DNA of 5,809 bases from Cyanobacteria bacterium UBA11370 (GTDB lineage Bacteria > Cyanobacteriota > Cyanobacteriia > Cyanobacteriales > Coleofasciculaceae), in contig DNGI01000006.1 in NCBI GenBank assembly GCA_003486645.1, positions 1-5,809 of the forward strand, written 5' to 3'. This document shows positions 1 to 5,732 of this stretch, piece by piece; position 1 is the first letter of the stretch, and the number at the start of each line of letters is the position of its first letter. The notes below the pieces were generated by a model, which worked only from the letters and a program-made list of their open reading frames with translations, did no database searches and was not told where the DNA came from. The translations under genes were made by a program, and so were the position numbers.

Positions 1-28
1 GGGGACAAGGGGGACAAGGGGGGTAGGG
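1..28. repeat. G-rich short tandem repeat, GGGGGACAA unit (partial)
   Basis: Two and a half units of a 9-base G-rich motif (G4-5 followed by ACAA) run from the window edge and end in G6-TAGGG. This resembles the short tandemly repeated repetitive (STRR) sequences scattered between genes of filamentous cyanobacteria. The array is cut by the window edge, so its full length is unknown. I see no gene or clear signal in the remaining bases up to 150, which lie downstream of the minus-strand gene ending at 151. Confidence 0.6.
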
Positions 29-150
29 TTTTACAACTCATTTCCCCTCGCTATCTCTATATAAGGTGCGCTTTACTTGTAGGTTTGATGTTCCCTGTTT
101 CCTTTTATTGGCTATCACGATCTAAATTAGAGGCACAACAGCTTTTGAGT

Positions 151-591
151 TTAGAAGTTTTGTAGGAAATCTTTCTCCTGGGTATAGATAGTTCTCAAGA
201 CCTGTACGGTAGATCCGGATAGTCCAAATTTAATCAGGTTTAGTAGTTCACCCCATCGATAGAGTTCTGAGACGGAGGGGGCGAGTTTAAATTTCTGTTT
301 ATAAAATTCTACCCAAAAAGTGGGGGCTTGGTGGTTATTTTTGCGCCAGCGCTTGCGCCAATAGATAATGTCTTTCAAGGTTGGGGGTTCAACGTCTAAG
401 ATTGGCGGAATATCGGCGTAACTGACAAATGTACTAATCCCTTTACCAACGACGTGGATAACATATCGCCAGCAGTCGATACGGTAAATGTGATTGGGGT
501 GGAGGTTGAGGAGGAGTGCGATCGCTTCTTTGGTGACAAATCGCTCTAACGGATGAATCGATCTTGATCTTAGCTGTGCTGTTGATAACAT
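151..591 (-). CDS. Hypothetical protein, 146 aa, possible N-terminal DNA-binding segment
   Basis: A complete minus-strand frame runs from ATG at 591-589 to TAA at 153-151. I do not recognise the family with confidence. Residues about 19-65 (FVTKEAIALLLNLHPNHIYRI, then a VIHVVGKG stretch) loosely resemble an excisionase- or MerR-like helix-turn-helix followed by a beta-wing; this is pattern inference only. The middle (about 74-98) is rich in Trp, Arg and Lys (WRKRWRK) and could contact nucleic acid. There is no signal peptide, membrane segment or cysteine cluster. The gene contains a HIP1 site at 518-525 read in frame as Ala-Ile-Ala, so its composition matches a resident cyanobacterial gene. 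No clear Shine-Dalgarno sequence precedes the start. It is divergent from the XRE gene at 709 and shares a 117-bp spacer with it, but nothing else ties the two together. An ordinary lineage-specific cyanobacterial protein is the most likely reading. Confidence 0.7.
   Translation of the reverse strand: MLSTAQLRSRSIHPLERFVTKEAIALLLNLHPNHIYRIDCWRYVIHVVGKGISTFVSYADIPPILDVEPPTLKDIIYWRKRWRKNNHQAPTFWVEFYKQKFKLAPSVSELYRWGELLNLIKFGLSGSTVQVLRTIYTQEKDFLQNF
518..525. repeat. HIP1 octamer GCGATCGC
   Basis: A perfect GCGATCGC palindrome inside the 146-aa minus-strand gene. HIP1 is strongly over-represented in many cyanobacterial genomes and is a lineage marker. Confidence 0.9.
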
Positions 592-708
592 AGGAGATGC
601 AGCCCCACGATGGGGTTTGTTTGAACTTAGCGATCGCGCTTCAGTTTGCGAGGCCGGAGAGCGATCGCTTTTAATTTGAACAATTACAGTAGGTGAAATT
701 TTATCTTC
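592..708. promoter_or_regulatory. Divergent intergenic region between the 146-aa gene and the XRE gene
   Basis: This 117-bp spacer must hold the 5' signals of both divergent genes. It contains a small perfect hairpin (CCCCA 603-607, loop CGA, TGGGG 611-615), close to the start of the minus-strand gene. It also contains two HIP1 palindromes (630-637 and 661-668) and two TTGAAC hexamers (621-626 and 676-681) that could act as -35 elements. I could not pair either hexamer with a convincing -10 at proper spacing. AGGTGA at 691-696 lies 12 bases before the XRE start and is a plausible but distant ribosome binding site. The hairpin is a possible operator for the XRE protein, on position alone. Confidence 0.35.
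630..668. repeat. Pair of HIP1 octamers (630-637 and 661-668)
   Basis: Two perfect GCGATCGC copies lie 23 bases apart in the divergent spacer. Because HIP1 is palindromic, they can pair as the arms of a hairpin as well as each alone. There is no evidence of a regulatory role. Confidence 0.9.
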
Positions 709-927
709 ATGTCAAGAGGTGAGCGGATTAGGCTGCGGATTAAGGAACTTGCGGCGAGAGAGAAGTGGACGCTGACAGAAGTGGCTGAACGTTCAGGAGT
801 TCCCTATAGTACCATCAAAAGCTATGCCCGTTCTCCTGGAATGACGATGGTTGATATTGGTGCCTTGTTTAAGTTGGCACGGACGTTTGATGTGTTGATT
901 GAAGATTTGTTTGAGGTGGAGAAGTAG
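709..927 (+). CDS. XRE/Cro-C1 family helix-turn-helix regulator, 72 aa
   Basis: A small stand-alone DNA-binding protein with no second domain. Residues 5-67 form a typical five-helix XRE fold. Helix 1 is at about 5-17 (RIRLRIKELAA), and the helix-turn-helix spans about 21-39 (TLTEVAERSGV, then PYSTIKSYA). Helices 4-5 are at about 46-67 and end in the FDVLIEDLF motif usual in this family. Proteins of this type bind operator DNA as dimers and normally act as repressors. The start is ATG 709, with AGGTGA 12 bases upstream. A HIP1 site begins three bases after the stop codon. The gene lies 86 bp upstream of the DUF262-HEPN unit on the same strand, so it could be its regulator, or a neighbouring cyanobacterial regulator of other targets. 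The family is clear; the target is not known. Confidence 0.85.
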   Translation: MSRGERIRLRIKELAAREKWTLTEVAERSGVPYSTIKSYARSPGMTMVDIGALFKLARTFDVLIEDLFEVEK

Positions 928-929
928 AA

Positions 930-937
930 GCGATCGC
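930..937. repeat. HIP1 octamer GCGATCGC
   Basis: A perfect copy just after the XRE stop codon. It is the last full HIP1 site before a gap of about 3.9 kb without one. Confidence 0.9.
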
Positions 938-999
938 ATTCTCTTATTTTTCTAATTTTAATATCTTTATCAGTGTGGTTTTATTAAAACTATCTTTTT

Positions 1000-1003
1000 G
1001 GAG
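1000..1003 (+). promoter_or_regulatory. Ribosome binding site of the DUF262 gene (GGAG)
   Basis: GGAG ends 10 bases before ATG 1014 and supports that start over the internal Met codons at residues 10 and 22. It is the clearest Shine-Dalgarno sequence in the window. The AT-rich spacer before it (938-999) probably holds the operon promoter, but I see no convincing -35/-10 pair. Confidence 0.5.
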
Positions 1004-1013
1004 TATATAGAAA

Positions 1014-2204
1014 ATGCCCCTTGCACCCGTTGAAGAAAAGATGTGGCAGGAATTGCCATCCAAAACTCACACGAAAATGTCTGATAGTGAGATTAATCAG
1101 AAGTATGAGTCAGGAGAGCAAAGAATACTTACTGAAATTAATCGTGAAAAGCTGCCGAGTTTTGTAGAAGCACTCAAGAAGCCTAAATACATGGATTTAC
1201 GTCCATTTTACCAAAGAAGAGATCGCTGGGATGCTAAGAAGCAATCACGACTCATAGAGTCACTTCTGATTAATATTCCTGTTCCGCCAATTATCCTTTA
1301 CGAGAAAGACTATAACTCCTATGAGGTGATGGATGGTCAACAGAGAATCACGGCTATTCGTAATTTTTATGAAAATAGACTTAAGTTAACAGGTCTTGAA
1401 CTTTGGCCTGAACTGAATGGTCGTACTTATGCCAATCTACCTGTCAAGATTCGGGCAGGAATTGATCGTCGTTCGATATCATCTATAGTCATTATCACCG
1501 AGTCAACATCTGATCCTGAAGAAGCGTTGTTACTCAAGCAGAAAACCTTTGAACGGCTGAATACTGGAGGGGTGAGTTTAAGTCAGCAGGAGGTGAGAAA
1601 TTGCTTGTATCAGGGAAAATTTAACTCCCTCTTGCTCGAACTAGCTAGTAATCCTATATTTACCAAGGCTTGGGGAATTCCGATAGATAGGTATAATACC
1701 GGAGCCGAAATACCCAAGGAACTTGCTGAAAACAATCTTTACAAAAAAATGGAAGATGCTGAGTTGATTCTTCGCTTTTTTGCCCTACGGAATGTTGATT
1801 TTTTTCGGGGTGGAATGAAAGATTTTATGGATATATACATGATCAAAAGCCTTAATTTTTCTGATGAAGACATCAGTACTCTTAGGACAATTTTCATAAA
1901 AACTATAAATCTAGCTCATCAAATTTATGAGGATCAATTGTTCAGACCATTTGAACCAATCTCTAACCAGTGGAAAAGTAGCGCCTATAAAGCCTATTAT
2001 GATGCTGTAATGGTAGGATTTAGTAGACATTTAGATGAAACGGATCTATTAATAGAGCGAAAATCTCTCTTACTTGAAGAGACTAAAAAGCTATTTGAGA
2101 AAAGAGAATCACGTCTTTTGACAGGTAGCGGCAAAACCAAGGCGGACATCCAAGAGCGAATCAGACTCTTTAACGAGATGCTTTCAAACGTTATCGCAGA
2201 GTAA
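1014..2204 (+). CDS. DUF262 (GmrSD N-terminal-like, ParB-fold) protein, 396 aa
   Basis: The central domain (residues about 55-200) carries the DUF262 signature. It has FYQRRDRW at 65-72, the strand NIPVPPIILY at 87-96, and EVMDGQQRITAI at 104-115. DGQQR (107-111) is the family's hallmark; in GmrSD-type restriction enzymes this ParB-like fold binds or hydrolyses nucleotides and helps sense modified phage DNA. FERLNTGGVSLSQQEVRNC (179-197) is the second conserved block. The rest is helical (about 245-362), with a charged C-terminus. The HNH/DUF1524 half (GmrD-like) of full-length single-chain enzymes is absent, so this protein probably does not cut DNA alone. There is no signal peptide or membrane segment, so it should be cytoplasmic. 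It lies 6 bp before the HEPN gene, indicating one transcript and a shared function. Family is near certain; a role as the sensor or NTPase half of a defence system is inferred from context. Confidence 0.88.
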   Translation: MPLAPVEEKMWQELPSKTHTKMSDSEINQKYESGEQRILTEINREKLPSFVEALKKPKYMDLRPFYQRRDRWDAKKQSRLIESLLINIPVPPIILYEKDYNSYEVMDGQQRITAIRNFYENRLKLTGLELWPELNGRTYANLPVKIRAGIDRRSISSIVIITESTSDPEEALLLKQKTFERLNTGGVSLSQQEVRNCLYQGKFNSLLLELASNPIFTKAWGIPIDRYNTGAEIPKELAENNLYKKMEDAELILRFFALRNVDFFRGGMKDFMDIYMIKSLNFSDEDISTLRTIFIKTINLAHQIYEDQLFRPFEPISNQWKSSAYKAYYDAVMVGFSRHLDETDLLIERKSLLLEETKKLFEKRESRLLTGSGKTKADIQERIRLFNEMLSNVIAE

Positions 2205-2210
2205 CTGCCG

Positions 2211-3251
2211 ATGTTTGAAGAGCGTCTCAGAAATGTAGTTGTGGATATTGCTACTGTCCGCGCAATTATTCAGACCAATGAAAGGCTGAGAAGCCTAGCA
2301 TTTGGGGAGAAAAATATCATAATGGAGGAACTAACAAAAACACAGCTTGCTCTATTAATCCATGATGTTCCTAGTGAAAGAGGGTGGCGAATATACGATC
2401 ACTGTTCTACAGTAACGCGATTATACGCGATTTATGAACGCTTTGTTGAAGACTTAGTTACAGATTGGTTACAAAAATTGCCAGATCTATTTAACCATTA
2501 CTCAGATTTAGATGAAAAAATTCGCGCTACACATCGAATAGGTATAGGAAGATTACTACTTGACTTAAACAAAAATAGGTTTCAACACCTTTCGATTGAG
2601 GAGGTTATTCGAGGTTTGTTTCGTGGTGTTACTGGTGATGAAGACAAATACGAACTAGTGCCGGATGCGTTTCTATTACACGAGCAAAATTTAAGGAAAG
2701 AAATTTTAGAGGAATTGTTGGCTAATGCTGGCATTCCCAATGCTTGGGGATGGGTGCAAAAGCATAGAACTATCAAGCGTTTTGTTGAGGAGGTTCGTGC
2801 CAACGAAAACACTCCGGAAGGGGAACTTAATACACTGATTAGCTATCGGAATGATGCAGCCCATGGCGCTATTATAGATAATTCTTTAGGGTCAAACGCG
2901 CTACTAGAACTGTGTGAGTTTGTTGAAACTTTATGTCAAGCATTGGCAGAGTTAGTGACTTATCAAATTATAGAACGGCAGAAATCAATAGGGCAGGCTA
3001 GAGAAATCGGTCGAATTACAGAGTGGTTTAAGAAGTCTAATGCAGCGGTAGTCAAGGTTGAAGAAACTACCTTGTCAGTTGGAAGTAGCCTTTTTTTAGT
3101 TGGTGATGCTTACTGTCAGTTAGCGACGATTGAGAGTATTCAGATTAATGGCATTGCAACTGATGAAGTGCAAACAACCAGTGGTATGGAGGTAGGTTTG
3201 AAGTTTAATGTTGATGCGAGACAAAATTTGCGCCTATACCTAGTTCAATAA
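2211..3251 (+). CDS. HEPN-domain protein, MAE_28990/MAE_18760-like, 346 aa; probable RNase effector
   Basis: A mostly helical protein with RNDAAH at residues 213-218, an Rx4H match to the HEPN ribonuclease motif, where the polar residue after Arg is also typical. Residues about 62-240 resemble the MAE_28990/MAE_18760-like HEPN family first noted in Microcystis. Matching features are YERFVEDLVTDWL at 75-87, the HR at 108-109 with its following helix, NLRKEILEELL at 160-170, and an AWGWVQKH segment at 178-185. HEPN proteins with this motif usually act as metal-independent RNases in toxin-antitoxin and abortive-infection systems. From about 280 to the end the sequence becomes beta-rich (VVKVEETTLSVGSSLFLVGDA), a separate small domain I cannot name. 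The start is ATG 2211, six bases after the DUF262 stop codon and with only a weak AGAG before it, so translation is probably coupled. HEPN assignment is strong; RNase activity and defence role are inferred. Confidence 0.82.
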   Translation: MFEERLRNVVVDIATVRAIIQTNERLRSLAFGEKNIIMEELTKTQLALLIHDVPSERGWRIYDHCSTVTRLYAIYERFVEDLVTDWLQKLPDLFNHYSDLDEKIRATHRIGIGRLLLDLNKNRFQHLSIEEVIRGLFRGVTGDEDKYELVPDAFLLHEQNLRKEILEELLANAGIPNAWGWVQKHRTIKRFVEEVRANENTPEGELNTLISYRNDAAHGAIIDNSLGSNALLELCEFVETLCQALAELVTYQIIERQKSIGQAREIGRITEWFKKSNAAVVKVEETTLSVGSSLFLVGDAYCQLATIESIQINGIATDEVQTTSGMEVGLKFNVDARQNLRLYLVQ

Positions 3252-3393
3252 AAGCTCTAGAATCTATAAGCGAAAGGCTATATAAAAGCGTACTCACGAT
3301 AAATCCTGCGATTTGGCCTAAATCTTAACTACCTTATACCCAGCCATTATCCAACCTGTGCCAAAATAAACCCAGACTCTTAAATTATCAACC
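3252..3393 (+). promoter_or_regulatory. Intergenic leader upstream of the GUN4 kinase gene
   Basis: A 142-bp spacer. TATAAA at 3281-3286 is five of six to the -10 consensus but has no -35 at the right distance. A second weak pair is TTGGCC (3313-3318) with TATACC (3335-3340), spacer 16. Three short alternating arms occur: AAATC 3301-3305, GATTT 3310-3314 and AAATC 3320-3324. The middle arm can pair with either neighbour, giving two mutually exclusive 5-bp hairpins. The stems are too short to claim an attenuator. There is no clear terminator for the HEPN unit, no Shine-Dalgarno sequence before ATG 3394, and no small gene. Confidence 0.3.
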
Positions 3394-4662
3394 ATGACTT
3401 GGGCAGCGGGTCAACAGCTATACGGCGGGCGTTATCTGATCGAACGCTTACTGGGTGAAGGGGGTTTTGGTGTCACCTATCTTGCTACTGATAAAAAGGG
3501 CAAGCACGTTGTCATCAAAACACTAAAGGATGAGGTACTCAAATCGAGTCAATTAGAAAGCTTTCGACGGAAATACTTACAAGATTTTCTCAATGAAGCG
3601 CTACGGTTAGCCTTATCCCGACATCCCCATATTGTGCAGATTGAAAATGCCTTCCATGAGGGTGAATTGCCCTGTATGGTCATGGAATATATTGAAGGAG
3701 AAGACCTTTGGCAACGAGTCAATCGACAAGGGGTTCTTTCAGAAGCAGAAGCGTTACTTTATATTCAACAAATAGGCGATGCGCTAACTGTTACTCATGA
3801 GAAAGGTTTGTTACATCGAGATGTGAAACCCCAAAATATTTTAGTTCGTCAAGGTTGCCAAGAAGCGGTACTGATTGATTTTGGAATGGCGCGAGAATTT
3901 ATCCCTGATGTCGAACTCAAACACACTCAACAAGTAACCCATTGTTTTGCCCCAATTGAACAGTATGCCAAGGAAGCGATACGAGGGGAATATACCGATA
4001 TCTACGCCCTAGCGGCAACATTATATTATCTTCTTACGAAACAAGTTCCACCGCCTAGTCCTGCTAGAGCAGCAGGAGTTATGCTTAAACCTCCGCAACA
4101 ATTTAATCCGGATATTAGCGATACTGTTAATCAAGCAATTCTTACAGGCATGGCATTTTCTTCAGACGATCGCCCGGAGTCAGTACCAGAGTGGTTAGCC
4201 ATGTTGACTCCAGAGTATTATCGAAAACTGGAACACCTTTTAGCAAACAGAAAATGGCGAGAGGCGGATGAAACTACCTATGGAAAAATGTTAGAAATAA
4301 CTGGAAGGCAGGCAGAAGGTTGGTTACGAATTCAAGATATTGAAGCGTTTCCGTGTGAAGACCTCCGGACAATTAATCAACTCTGGGTAAGATATAGTAA
4401 CGGACGGTTTGGGTTTAGCGTACAAAAATCGATTTGGGAAAGTGTCGGTGGTAAAACGGGAATTGATGATTACGAAACAGAAAAGAACTATGCGGAGAAA
4501 GTTGGATGGCGAATCGATAATGAGTGGGTTTTTTATGACAATCTCACCTTTACTCTAAATGCGCCGCCGGGACATCTGCCGACTGGAGTATGGGGATTAC
4601 TTCCTCCCATTTGGGTAGGTTCGATTGGATTTTTTTCTCGCGTTGAAAGTTGTAAAATCTAG
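3394..4662 (+). CDS. Eukaryotic-type Ser/Thr protein kinase fused to GUN4 domain, 422 aa
   Basis: Residues 14-271 form a complete Hanks-type kinase. It has the glycine-rich loop GEGGFG (21-26), the ATP-anchoring Lys42 in VIK, and Glu68 in helix C. The catalytic loop is HRDVKPQN (141-148), the metal-binding motif is DFG (162-164), and the APE-region motif is APIEQ (186-190). Asp202 of subdomain IX and Arg260 of subdomain XI are also present, so it should be active. Residues about 275-422 form a GUN4 domain: ANRKWREADETTYGKML (284-300), GWLRIQDIEAFPCEDL (309-324), LWVRYSNGRFGFSVQ (330-344) and LNAPPGHLP (388-396). Free GUN4 binds Mg-protoporphyrin or bilins and stimulates Mg-chelatase; in kinase fusions it is thought to be a tetrapyrrole or light/stress sensor. 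No membrane segment separates the domains, so the protein is cytoplasmic. The C-terminus SRVESCKI looks like a native GUN4 end. Substrates are unknown. Confidence 0.93.
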   Translation: MTWAAGQQLYGGRYLIERLLGEGGFGVTYLATDKKGKHVVIKTLKDEVLKSSQLESFRRKYLQDFLNEALRLALSRHPHIVQIENAFHEGELPCMVMEYIEGEDLWQRVNRQGVLSEAEALLYIQQIGDALTVTHEKGLLHRDVKPQNILVRQGCQEAVLIDFGMAREFIPDVELKHTQQVTHCFAPIEQYAKEAIRGEYTDIYALAATLYYLLTKQVPPPSPARAAGVMLKPPQQFNPDISDTVNQAILTGMAFSSDDRPESVPEWLAMLTPEYYRKLEHLLANRKWREADETTYGKMLEITGRQAEGWLRIQDIEAFPCEDLRTINQLWVRYSNGRFGFSVQKSIWESVGGKTGIDDYETEKNYAEKVGWRIDNEWVFYDNLTFTLNAPPGHLPTGVWGLLPPIWVGSIGFFSRVESCKI

Positions 4663-4691
4663 TTGACCAAACTGCCTAAAAATGTTATATG
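4663..4691 (+). promoter_or_regulatory. Candidate sigma70-type promoter of the second kinase
   Basis: TTGACC at 4663-4668 (five of six to the -35 consensus) directly follows the stop codon of the GUN4 kinase. A spacer of exactly 17 bases separates it from TATATG at 4686-4691 (four of six to the -10). Initiation near 4698 would give a leader of about 48 bases before ATG 4746, so the second kinase may be transcribed on its own rather than only by readthrough. A small GTTA/TAAC dyad overlaps the -10. Confidence 0.42.
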
Positions 4692-4745
4692 TAACGTTTC
4701 TGCACTGTATTGGTATCCCTTTGGAATTTTGAAGTTTGAATTGCC

Positions 4746-5732
4746 ATGGCTTGGTTAGCTGGACAGAAGTTACAGGGCAACAAATATACTCTCGAACGAG
4801 AATTAAAACGAGGGCATTTTGGCATTACCTATTTGGCAAGCGATCGCCAAAAAAAACGCCTGGTTATCAAAACCCTGAGTGATGAGTTGCTGAATCAGTT
4901 AAGTCCAACGGAAATTGACAAACTTCAGGAAAAGTTTCTGCAAGAAGCGGTTCAGCTTGCTAAATGCCGACACCCTCATATTGTGCAGATTAAGGAACCC
5001 TTTATGCAAGGGCAACAGGTTTGCATTGCGATGGACTATGTGGATGGGGTTGATTTAGCTAATCCTGCCCAAAAACCCTTGCCGGAGGCAGAAGCTCTGC
5101 GGTATATTCAACAAATTGGTGAAGCCTTAAAGGGGGTTCATGAGGCGGGTTTAGTACATCGGGATGTGAAGCCTGCTAATATTATTGTACGCTCAGGTAA
5201 GTCGGAAGCGGTATTAATTGATTTTGGTTTAGCGCGGGGATTAGATAATCCTTTAACGACGGTTAATTCTAATACGGCGGATGGGTTTGATGCACTGGAA
5301 GTTTATCATGTTGATGCTCAATTAGGAGCTTATACCGATGTTTATTCGTTAGCCGCAACCTTATACTTTTTAGTAACCGGACAAGAACCGCCAACGGCGA
5401 TAGATCGCAGTCTTTCTAAGGTGCGATTAATTCCAGCCAAACAGATTAATTCCCAAATCAGCGATCGCACCAATGAAGTTATTCTCATCGGGATGGCGCT
5501 AGCGGTGGAAGATCGCCCGCAAACGATGCAAGAATGGTTGGATATATTGGGAGTAAAGCGTAAAACCTCACTCCCGTGGCGCAATTGGAATTTGATAAGG
5601 TCATTAGTTGTAATTGCTACTGTAGTAGGGATTTTAGGAATAATTGCAGCGTGGACTGTATTTAAACCGTCTTCACCACCTCCGGAACCAGCGAACACAC
5701 CTACATCTCATAGGCAGTTGGGTTCAAACTGA
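4746..5732 (+). CDS. Membrane-anchored Ser/Thr protein kinase with divergent motifs, 328 aa
   Basis: Residues 14-268 form a Hanks-type kinase domain paralogous to the upstream kinase; both begin M-x-W-x-AGQ-x-L. Core catalytic residues are intact: Lys42 in VIK, Glu67, HRDVKPAN (138-145), DFG (159-161), Asp198 and Arg257. Two motifs are altered. The glycine-rich loop reads KRGHFG (21-26), with the first Gly replaced by Lys. The APE region reads DALEVY (182-187) where the neighbour has APIEQY. Activity or substrate choice may therefore differ. A basic and aromatic stretch (271-281) leads into one transmembrane helix (about 286-306). A proline-rich tail of 22 residues then follows (SSPPPEP at 309-315), predicted to lie outside the cytoplasm. 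Many cyanobacterial kinases of this layout carry a sensor or repeat domain there; here the protein simply stops, with the stop codon inside a hairpin. ATG 4746 is chosen by alignment with the paralogue; no Shine-Dalgarno sequence is visible. HIP1 copies at 4840 and 5461 lie within the gene. Confidence 0.9.
   Translation: MAWLAGQKLQGNKYTLERELKRGHFGITYLASDRQKKRLVIKTLSDELLNQLSPTEIDKLQEKFLQEAVQLAKCRHPHIVQIKEPFMQGQQVCIAMDYVDGVDLANPAQKPLPEAEALRYIQQIGEALKGVHEAGLVHRDVKPANIIVRSGKSEAVLIDFGLARGLDNPLTTVNSNTADGFDALEVYHVDAQLGAYTDVYSLAATLYFLVTGQEPPTAIDRSLSKVRLIPAKQINSQISDRTNEVILIGMALAVEDRPQTMQEWLDILGVKRKTSLPWRNWNLIRSLVVIATVVGILGIIAAWTVFKPSSPPPEPANTPTSHRQLGSN
4840..4847. repeat. HIP1 octamer GCGATCGC
   Basis: A perfect copy within the second kinase gene, the first after a gap of about 3.9 kb. 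A one-mismatch version (ACGATCGC) lies at 4166-4173 in the GUN4 kinase. Confidence 0.9.
5461..5468. repeat. HIP1 octamer GCGATCGC
   Basis: A perfect copy within the second kinase gene, at the codons for Ser239-Asp240-Arg241-Thr242. Confidence 0.9.
5715..5731 (+). other. Hairpin spanning the stop codon of the second kinase
   Basis: CAGTT (5715-5719) pairs perfectly with AACTG (5727-5731) across the 7-base loop GGGTTCA. The stop codon TGA (5730-5732) lies in the 3' arm. No T-run follows, so it is not a classical intrinsic terminator. It may be the left end of the repetitive element that continues to the window edge. Confidence 0.4.

Noticed and set aside
1..28. Start of a CRISPR array or G-quadruplex regulatory site
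   Set aside because: Units are 9 bases with no spacers, so it is not a CRISPR array. G-runs could form a quadruplex, but the array is cut off and no gene start is close enough to assign a role.
121..131. Palindrome TCTAA-A-TTAGA downstream of the 146-aa gene
   Set aside because: It is AT-rich, short, without a T-run on either strand and not placed like an operator. It is not distinguishable from chance.
2415..2434. Tandem ACGCGATT direct repeat
   Set aside because: It is two short imperfect copies inside the HEPN reading frame and encodes ordinary residues (TRLYAIY). Chance is sufficient.
2582..2812. Minus-strand open frame of 76 codons inside the HEPN gene
   Set aside because: It lies wholly opposite a well-supported gene, shows no recognisable domain, and has Ser/Cys-rich composition typical of antisense translation.
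4629..4662. Frameshift at the T7 run near the end of the GUN4 kinase
   Set aside because: The reading frame after the run gives a C-terminus (SRVESCKI) that fits GUN4-domain proteins, so no frameshift needs to be assumed.
5342..5698. Minus-strand open frame of 118 codons inside the second kinase gene
   Set aside because: It is antisense to conserved kinase motifs and the membrane helix, with no recognisable domain.
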